Source of the DNA: Thamnaconus septentrionalis
Taxonomy: Eukaryota; Chordata; Actinopteri; Tetraodontiformes; Monacanthidae
Assembly (NCBI GenBank): GCA_009823395.1
Contig: CM020506.1
Coordinates: 4,674,501-4,738,500 of the forward strand
DNA length: 64,000 nucleotides
Direction: 5' to 3'
In this document: in pieces, positions 55,735 to 64,000 of the stretch
How the letters are laid out: every line of letters starts with the position of its first letter
Position numbering within the stretch: the stretch's first letter is position 1
Program-made: the position numbers and the translations under genes
Notes under the pieces: generated by a model
What the model was told of the DNA's origin: nothing
The model's database searches: none
What the model saw: only the letters and a program-made list of their open reading frames with translations

Positions 55735-57109
55735 CCTCTATGTCTCTGTCTCTCTCCCACCAGCTCGGCTTCCTATTCCTCTTCGTCCTCCCCCTCCTCC
55801 CACGACTCTCCCCCTCATCGCCAAAGTTGCCTGACAGCAGCAGTCTGGGGTGACAACAATGCGAAGCCTGTGTCAAGCGAACTCATCGCCGGCTCTCCAA
55901 GTCCTCGTCCCTCTGTTTGTTCATTTATTTATTTATTTTTTTGCTCTGATGTGGAACCGTCCCCTTACCCATCCAGACGTCTTCCTGAAAAAACATGGGC
56001 ACATCCCTTACGGACAGCCTCAACCACAAGTGTGTGAGCAGGATGGTTATGACTGTGTGAGATTTTTTATGAGGTACGCCACAGTGAATCAGCAAACATA
56101 AGTACTTCTCTTAAATGGCGAGGGGAAAACGAATGAAGGGCAGATTTATTATTGAGAACCAGCAGTTGAGAACCAGCGTTTTCATATTATTTTAAATAAA
56201 AGCCTTTAACAAAACTTTTTTCTGTTTTATTTTTTAGTAGATTACTTCCTGTACAAAAGGGAAGTTTCAAATATGCAAGACGATGCAGTCACTTCCACAA
56301 GATCACACATTAAATGTCCATTCTTCCAATTTTCAAGCTGGGACTCCAGTTAATCAGCTTCAGTTTTAACATCTTGTTGGAAAGAACTGTTGCTATGTTT
56401 TCCTCACGTTGCCACAGGGGACAGAATGAGATGTGACGTGAGGTCAGAAAAACCAGAACAAACACAACAACAAAAACAGGGAGAGGTTATCATAAGTCAC
56501 AAACTGCAGATCTTCAAGGATGATAAAGTAGGGCAGGCAAAAAAGTGATGAATGGGCTTTTCTCATTCGCACAGCTCAGATGGCTAAAAACACATCTTGT
56601 GTGAGAACAATTTGCTAAAATGAATTTTGCAGACTGTGGAACCTTTAACGTTGACCATTTTTACCTTAAAAAAAATCTTTACATCATAACTCACATCTCC
56701 TCCTCCACAACCTCATCCTCCTCATCCTCCTTCTTTCCCATTCCCATGTCTGCAGTCAAATTAGATTCATATTTTTTTTTTGCGCATTCAAAGTCTGTGC
56801 ACGAGCGCAGATTAGTGTCCCAACGTTGTCAATAAAGGGACAAACGCACAGACGCAACACAACTGCCCAGGCAGAAAACAAAATCAAGGACACGTCACAG
56901 GATGTGGTGGAGCCTCCTTGTGGCAATTACGGAACAGCAAATGAGTTCAATTCATTTCCATAACAAAATTGTGAAGAGAGGGGGAATTACAGGAGGCCGT
57001 GGCATGTCACACTACGTTTACTACGTTTAGTGGTTGGTTGCACTGAAACACCACTCAGTGAGCTGGAAGGAAATCAAGTGCCACAGGTTGTCACACAGTG
57101 TCTAACCCA

Positions 57110-57560
57110 CATCAGGCCAGCCAATAGGATAATTTTTGACAAGAGGCATACTGCCATGAAATTGAAACTCCGTCTTTGGCAAACCAAACCCAAAGTCGGT
57201 CCACCTCCATCCGTACGCTCCAATAAAGTGCCGCCGCCGCCGCCATATATTCCGACGTAGCGGAGCACAAACGCGGCTGCAGTGCTGGCGGAGGAGAACA
57301 CAGCGGCGCCGGCCAGACAAGCATCCCTTGTTTATACACAGAGCTGTTAGCAGCGGCCCCGTCACAAGTTATCATGGCGTCCGCTGTGTATTTACTGGGC
57401 TATTTTGGTCCGGAGGCAGAACCCCCACGAGCCTGCAGCTCATTGGCCGAGGTGGCCGCAGTCCTGCCGCGTCGGGCCAATGGAGAGTCGTACGGGTAGG
57501 AGGGGGAATCATTGACCAAAAAAGCCTTGTGCTCGTTTGACAATGGCCTCTGGAGGAGGC
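57110..57560. promoter_or_regulatory. CpG- and CCAAT-rich promoter-like patch
   Basis: CpG-rich sequence including a (GCC)n run at 57231-57243, with CCAAT boxes in both orientations at about 57119, 57209, 57441 and 57476. It could be a distal tfeb promoter or the start of a divergent gene. A 41-codon frame from 57374 (+) is not recognised. Confidence 0.35.
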
Positions 57561-59718
57561 AGGGCCACGGGCGCACGCACACATGCGCGCATTGGACCCC
57601 GCACACGTACAAAAACACGCCACCGAGGGGCCTCATGCAGCTCTTCACTATGCAAAGGCACCACGAGTACACAACCAGAGCTCACCGGTGTTGTGATGGA
57701 CGACTGTGCCGACGCGTTTTGGAGAAGCAGTAAAAAAGCAACTGTGACCTACAAGCAGAGAATGGATGACGCCAATGCACGTGAGATGTTGACGTGGAGA
57801 TGGCTTGCCAATTCAACCATGTCGATACATGATATGGCTGGAATTTGAAATTTTTAAAAGGTTTCGTAGATTACAATTCAAATCATGGCAACTCACACAA
57901 AGGATGTCTGCAGTGCTCATACTCACGCTTCCTTCAAACTCTCACTTTTCAAGCTGATTAAATCCCAAGAAATAAAAAATGCATCCACGTTAAATGAGTT
58001 TAGTCTTTGTTCTTCATCCAAGTGTGTGTCTGTCTGTGTGTGTGTGTGCGGGTGCGTGCGTGTGACAGGAAGTTGTGCAGTGACTGGCTAACCAGCTGTG
58101 CAGCATTTTTTTTTTTTACACAGGTGAGACAGAATGAAAGGTATTCACAAGATGAATTGTGAGATAAAAAAAAAAAAATGCAAACCTACACACACTTTGT
58201 CTATATGGGTCATAAAATCTGATTTCCACATGCAAAAAAAAACCTGCCCACTCTACTTGTTTTTCAATTTGAGTGTCGCAGTCTGATTTACGATCGGTTT
58301 TACTCGCAATGGATTGTAAAGTGGCAACTCGTTAGCACAAAAAGAATGCGGTTGTCTTCGCTTGTGGGTGTCAGCGTCAGGTTTTTTTTTTTTGGTTTTT
58401 TTTTTTTAAAAAAAGGAACAGGGTTTAAAGACAGGTCATGAAAAGGAAGATAGTAATGTATCCAAAACAAGGCCAGAACAACTGGCCAGATTAACGTGCA
58501 GCGACATCCTGTTTGAGATTGATTTGCTGGTCTGGCAAACTCAAGGAAAATCAAACAGCGAAAGCTGTTGTGACTATCAATCTGATTCTTAAAAGTCAAA
58601 GTATTTGGCATAGTTTGGGCCACAAGGTGAACGTTCACTGGGAGAAAACCTTGTCAAGCCACATTCAGATTTTAACTTGCAAGTAGTTTTTAATTTAAAT
58701 GGAGCTTAATGCTGCTGCATATGGACATTTAACATCAGTTTCACTGTTTTTATTGGAACCCAGAGTCGTTAGTGTTAAATGATGGGTTCCATCGTCAGTA
58801 GAAATAATGTTTAGAAAAGTCTCTAACCCAAATAGTCAGCTGTTCAAAGTAAAACGGCACCTTTTCTAATAGAGGGTATGGTGTCTAATCTCTTCTGAAA
58901 ATAAAATGAATATCAAAGTAAAATTGGGAGAAATTCAAGAGCATGTTGATGATCTCAATGGATGAACATGAGATGAGCAGGGCAGAGTGACTTTGTCTGA
59001 TCCGCACTTAAACTCAAAAAGGGATCAAAACACAAGGCAGAGGGTGAAGTTGGTCACAAAGTTCCACAAAGTCGAGCCGAATGTGTTCGGACGGGCTTGT
59101 CTTTCAGGGTTAGTCCATGAAAGCTGATTCTGTGGAAGGTCATGCGAATCAAAAGTGTTGAATGGTCAGCAGGGTCAGTTTGAGACCGCATCGATTACAA
59201 GTCAGAAAACATAGTGACTCTGAAAAAAAAAGATTAATACATCCGGTTACACACAGGATGAAGTTGAGATGCTGTGAAGCATTTTTATGTCCACATAATA
59301 ACCTGTTTCATTAAATAACATTTTTTTTTTTGTTTTGTTGTTTCAAGAAATCTTGGTGTGGGATGACAGAGGGACTTCCTGCAACCACAACACTGCTTAC
59401 AAACTTACTTAGGTCCCTAATGAGCATAAATCTGCCGTGTGAGAGGCTGAGAGCGCACAAGACCGTCACAACTGCTAGTCAGTCAAAAGAGGACATGAAA
59501 CAGGGGAATAGAGAGAAGATGAGGAAGTGGAGTCACACACTCAGCACATGCTCCAAAATGTCCCACCCACACTGGCCTCGGACCGATCATGGGTCCTGCT
59601 GTCACAGGCTGAGTGCATCTGGGGCCCGTCGACGCTGTGGTGACAAAAATCCCACCTTCTGTAACAAAAAGGGTGGAGGAAATTTATGTGGCCTTTTCCG
59701 CTTTTGTCTCACTTAGTT

Positions 59719-59728
59719 TTCACGTGAA
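59719..59728. promoter_or_regulatory. M-box / CLEAR-type E-box
   Basis: The palindrome TTCACGTGAA contains TCACGTGA, the preferred core of MiT/TFE proteins. It lies about 11.7 kb upstream of the tfeb coding start. TFEB autoregulation through CLEAR sites is known in mammals; a role here is inference. Confidence 0.35.
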
Positions 59729-59830
59729 ACTCAGGTTCGGGCCGCGACAAAGAAAGATCCTCTTTGGGGCTGCTCCAGTCATGAGAGAAACTGGCTCCAT
59801 CCATCTGGCAAACGCATGAAGCTGATGTTT

Positions 59831-59831
<1 letters not shown>

Positions 59832-59911
<80 letters not shown>

Positions 59912-59955
59912 TACACTGATGGTGGCTCAACGAATGTACTCTAGTGTGAAGGGGC

Positions 59956-59988
<33 letters not shown>
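59832..59988. repeat. (CA)38 and facing (GT)15
   Basis: CA at 59832-59908 and GT at 59959-59988 on the same strand, separated by 50 nt. Confidence 0.95.
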
Positions 59989-59989
<1 letters not shown>

Positions 59990-60119
59990 GCGCTGCCTTT
60001 TGTTTACCTGAGGAAAATTAACCCCGTCTCCAAACAGTAACAAGCGGACACCAGTCAATGAGGCTGAAAATATGACACACATGCGCTTTTCCAAGACGCA
60101 GGACACACAACAGACACGC

Positions 60120-60480
60120 GAAGGAGGAAGAAAAGGTGGGGGGGGGGGATAAGACGAGAAGGAGCAGAATGAGGAGGAGGAGGTGAAGGAGGAGATGGAA
60201 GAGCACGAGAAGAAGGAAAAAGAAGTGGAGGAGAAGGACGAAGTGGAGGCCATGGAGGAGCAGGAGGAGACAGAGCAGGAAGAAGAGGAGGAGGAGGAGG
60301 AGAAGGAGGACGAGAAAGAGAAGAAGGACGAAGAGGAGGAGGAGGAGGAGCAGGAGGTGACAGAGCAGGGCGAAGAGGAGAAAGAAGGACGAAGAGGAGG
60401 AGAAGAGAGAGGAGGAGGAGGGGAGGGAGACAGAGCAGGAAAAAGAGGTGGAGAGAAGAACAAAGAGGAGGAGGAGTAAA
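60120..60480. repeat. Polypurine (GGA/GAA) tract, about 350 bp
   Basis: The plus strand is almost entirely G and A, with only scattered C/T. It yields long Glu/Lys (plus) and Ser/Pro (minus) frames, typical of low-complexity DNA. Confidence 0.9.
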
Positions 60481-61484
60481 AGGCTCTGGCGCCGACAGAG
60501 GAGTCATCGGAATTAGAACGAGGCGCAGCTCGTCAGAGAGGTCGCCTGCCGGCCCACTTTTCAGCGCTTGAAACTCAACCCTGTTCTCCTTCAGCGGACA
60601 TCTCAGGAGCTTTCGCCGACGTTTTTTGCCGGTGGAGGTTACAGCGAAATAGTCCGGCAGGCGTCACCGCGCTGTGCCGCATACTCTCTGCTGGCCTTCT
60701 GACCCTGCTGACGGTGACCTCCTCGCAGCTGAGCGCGTCGACTGACCCCTGACCTCTTGTAATGCGTGCACTCTGTAACCCCACATGGATGACACACACA
60801 CACACACACACACACTTTGGTTTTGTCAGTGACAGCCGCCAACGCGTGCTCTGCAGGTGAAGGTGGAAGAGGCAGTAAAGACATTGTGTTCACTTAAAAG
60901 ACGTGTTAACTTCTGGCTCCTGTTGGAGAGTCACTGTGAACTTGCTGAACCTTTTTAAGGTCCCATACTCTACACATTATTTTTTTAACTTTATTTGTCA
61001 TCACAAACTCCACAGACATAGCCTAGTATTAATAAATATGAATAGAAAAAACTTGATCTCCAGAAAACAACATATTTTGACATCTGTGCAAAGCCTCCGA
61101 CAAAATAAAACATTTTAGCTTCAATATCACTTTCCGCTACACGGCGGCCATGGCAGCACACCTGTCTGGAGGTGTTAACTCAAACCTGGGAGAGAACAAC
61201 AATAAAGTACGAGGGACCTTTGTGATGTCACAAAAGGTGGCCTATTTCGAGGACTTTGTTTTAGTACAGGCTCTCTGAAAAGAGGAACAACAATAGAAGT
61301 GAAACGCACCCACTTCTAGGAACTCATGGACAAGCTGAACTTAGTGGCAAACTTTGCTGCTGTTTACTATCATTTTTCACCAAGTTTTCAGACATCTTTG
61401 AAAAATCAGAGACAACAAACATTACACTGCAAAAATTCAAAGGCAACAATATTCTAATTCAGTTCATATTACTCTGACTCATAA
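60481..61484. other. Intergenic
   Basis: Moderately CpG-rich to 60780, (CA)11 at 60793-60815, then AT-rich unique DNA. No exon is recognised. Confidence 0.5.
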
Positions 61485-61874
61485 GCCGCGTTTCTATTAC
61501 CCCTAGAATTGTGCAAAACCTAAATATCGTAATAAAAAAAAACTGGTCAGGGAAACATCTAAACTTCGAAAAACTTCTCATGTTTGGCTAAAAGGTTTTA
61601 CACTCATGAGGTGGTTTTTCACACGCATCGATATAGAGAAAATTATAACAACCATCCCCTGATGATAAAAGCGGCAACAGCAGTAGTGACAACTGCTCCA
61701 AAAACAGGTTTTGTACCTCCATCCTCCTCAAAGTGGGCTCTCGCAGGATGAGATTTTACAAGAATCACAGCTTATGCACTTCACACCATTCAATGGAAAC
61801 ACCTGCAAATCACAATTTGGCGAAATTTCAGAAATATATTTTTTTTTAATTTGCGACTGTAATGGAAACGCAGC
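61485..61874 (+). mobile_element. Same MITE-like family, copy 3
   Basis: It is bounded by GCCGCGTTTCTATTAC and GTAATGGAAACGCAGC, 390 bp, flanked by TAA and TAT. The central Myb remnant is reduced to an ATAACAACCAT trace. The right half (CACCATTCAATGGAAACACC) matches copies 1 and 2. Confidence 0.6.
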
Positions 61875-63536
61875 TATAGACGTGGCAGGCGAAGGTAAAC
61901 AGTTCCAAAGCGTTTCTGCTCATTGTCGGGATGAGAGGCGTTGCTGGTTTACTATTTATAGAAATGAAGAAGATTGAAAAAAAATAAAAGGTGACAGAGA
62001 AACAGAGTGAACAAACAGATGCAGCCATATGGAGGCCCAGGTGCCTCTCAGGGAGATCAATTATTCAGGTGTAATGATGTGAATGAATCATAGCTGCTAC
62101 CACATGGCCTCAATGCACCTTTTTGATGGGGGGGGGGGGTGGTGTTGTAGGGGTGTGGGGGTGCAACGTAGAAGCGCCTCATTCACAGTGTCTGTTTGTT
62201 AACGATCAAATACGGAAATGCAAGTTTTCCTTCCTGTGACCCAGATGTGAAGCTGCTCTCATGCATGTGAATGACCATCTGTGGATGACACTGACACTGA
62301 CCATAAAAGGCGAGGAGAGTTCTTGTTGGCACACACACACACACACACGCACACACACAAGATGAAAACATTTTTTTCCTCATGTTCAGAATGAAAAATG
62401 CCAAAAAAAAAAAAAAAAAAAAGATGAAAGTGTAGATGGTAGAGCTTGGTCAAGTAAACTTTACCGGATGTTGCTGCATTAAATGGAAGCAGCGCGTTGC
62501 TTTCCCAGTATCAAATATGCAGAGGTTTCTTTTATTCCTGGTGATGGCAAATCCATCGATTTTCCATCACGGATTCTCCACCTACATGTTTTAAACTTTT
62601 TCCCTATGAGATAGCCATTCAAAATAAAGGCTTTTCATATTTAAATAAGAGTGCCTTGGATTTCCCTTTTTTTGATGGATTTTCCTGGCTTCCAGGTGTC
62701 GGGTCAGCGCTGCACTATATATTGAAAATATACATCATAACGTCCCCGTGAGCAACACACACGGCACGGAGAACCCCTTGATCTTTGACAACATGCAATC
62801 TAATCACCCTTTGCTCGACAATAGACACTCTCAAATCAGCTGAAGCCTGACAGTCCAACGTATCTGGGGATCAGGTTACTAACTGGCAACGTTAAGTCCA
62901 CACGATGAGCGCACCGAGTCACTGTGACAGTTTCAGGAAAGAAAAAAGTGTATGATGGCGGCAATAAGATGTTCATTGCCAGGGGTGGTGCTAGCAAGGT
63001 GGGTTTCTTTTCTATTAAACTAGGTCACTGGAAGCAAACCGAAGGCATGCAAGTATACAGCAAACATATTGCATGTCATGATTCCCTGATGCAATGCGGC
63101 CCTGATGGTGACTCACGCGGAGAGCCACCACCACACGTGCTGACCACTGAGTTAAACGCTGATGTCTGACTGTCACATTAATTGGAATCTTATTACCAAG
63201 AAACCAATGTGGTTTCAGAAGAGAGTCATGATGAGAGTCCAGAAAGGCCAAATAAGGTCAACTGAGATAATTCTGTCCTGACCTTCGAACCTGATTGTGA
63301 GGCCTTTCAGATAGGTGGGAGCCAATGATCTAATGTCAAATACTCGTGTTGATTTGATGCACTGTGAACGACACTCTGAAGAGCTGGGCCCATCTGCCAG
63401 CTTTGCAGGCCTCACACTAACTGTGGACAGGATAAAGTTAGACCTCAGCTCGGGCAGGAGTTGAGGAAGGCTTTTTACACTTAGACCTATAACCAGCTGA
63501 GACTGATTCTGACTGAAGAATAATAATAAAAATAAA

Positions 63537-63596
<60 letters not shown>

Positions 63597-64000
63597 CAAT
63601 ATGAAGAAATAAACATGTTCAAACGATTATCGCAGTTAAACAAAAGTGAAAAGGAAAAAATGAAGCCAAAACAAAGTGGCAGCTGTCACTGTCCTGAAAA
63701 ACTTAGACAAATGCATTTCATTTTTCACGCACGAGGGATGACACTCGCCCAGTAGTCTATATGCATTCCCGCTAATAATAAACATGCACTGTGACATTAA
63801 AACGTAACGCAGAAACGAACAGAGCAGCCAAGCACCAAGCCCCCAGATGCATTTCAAGGAAAGCACTCCAATGAGAAACAACTTCACTTCAACATTGAGG
63901 CGAGCCCCTGGGCTGAGCTACTGTTACTGATACAGGACGGCTGACTGCTTAAAAAAGGCAAGAGGGGCAGCTCTCAGTGGAGACTCTGTGATTAGAGTCA
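61875..64000. other. Intergenic; (TAA)n
   Basis: Contents: G12 at 62128-62139, (CA)n at 62330-62358, A20 at 62404-62422 and (TAA)25 at 63520-63594. The unique segment 63180-63480 has no recognised coding content. Confidence 0.5.

Larger units (their letters stand above)
55496..59831. other. Upstream noncoding DNA
   Basis: (CT)16 lies at 55698-55731. The CpG-rich patch at 57.1-57.6 kb and the M-box at 59.72 kb are listed separately. The remainder is AT-rich unique sequence without recognisable exons. Confidence 0.45.

Noticed and set aside
60183..60479. Glu/Lys-rich 98-codon frame
   Set aside because: It is an artefact of the polypurine tract; all frames of both strands are open there.

Overview
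This window is nuclear DNA of a ray-finned (teleost-type) fish. The evidence is one multi-exon gene with GT-AG introns, Tc1-like and Harbinger-like DNA transposon relics of kinds common in fish, and an extreme density of (CA)n/(GT)n and other microsatellites. There is no operon-like structure. Most open reading frames over 60 codons are microsatellite artefacts or shadows.

One protein-coding gene can be supported: tfeb, encoding transcription factor EB of the MiT/TFE bHLH-leucine-zipper family, on the minus strand. Ten coding exons lie between 47983 (ATG) and 39079 (stop). Their phases join exactly into a 520-residue protein. It has the [10 protein letters not shown] start, a polyQ stretch, the PNSP site equivalent to human S142, the acidic activation helix, the SCPA 14-3-3 site equivalent to human S211, the basic/HLH/zipper region, an IKHE SUMO motif and the SRRSSFS C-terminus. 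The 5' UTR part of the ATG exon is visible. Candidate upstream first exons or promoters are near 51.4, 55.5 and 57.1-57.6 kb. Intron 6 (40905-44368) contains an unexpected in-phase ATG exon with a donor site (42907-42969) below a GC-box-rich stretch. It could be an internal promoter giving a short TFEB isoform.

Region 1-36.5 kb has no recognisable exon. It alternates AT-rich, TAATTA/ATTA-rich islands resembling vertebrate conserved noncoding elements with GC-rich, CpG-containing stretches and simple repeats. I read this as a regulatory gene desert. In human, TFEB lies beside MDFI and FOXP4 (established knowledge), so these elements may serve a neighbour outside the window. A divergent pair of CTCF-like motifs at 36.53 and 36.72 kb stands between the desert and tfeb.

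Region 48-64 kb (upstream of tfeb) holds transposon relics, a (GAA)58 tract, facing (CAG)n/(CTG)n arrays, a 350-bp polypurine block, a CCAAT/CpG-rich promoter-like patch and an M-box (TTCACGTGAA). No second gene is recognised.
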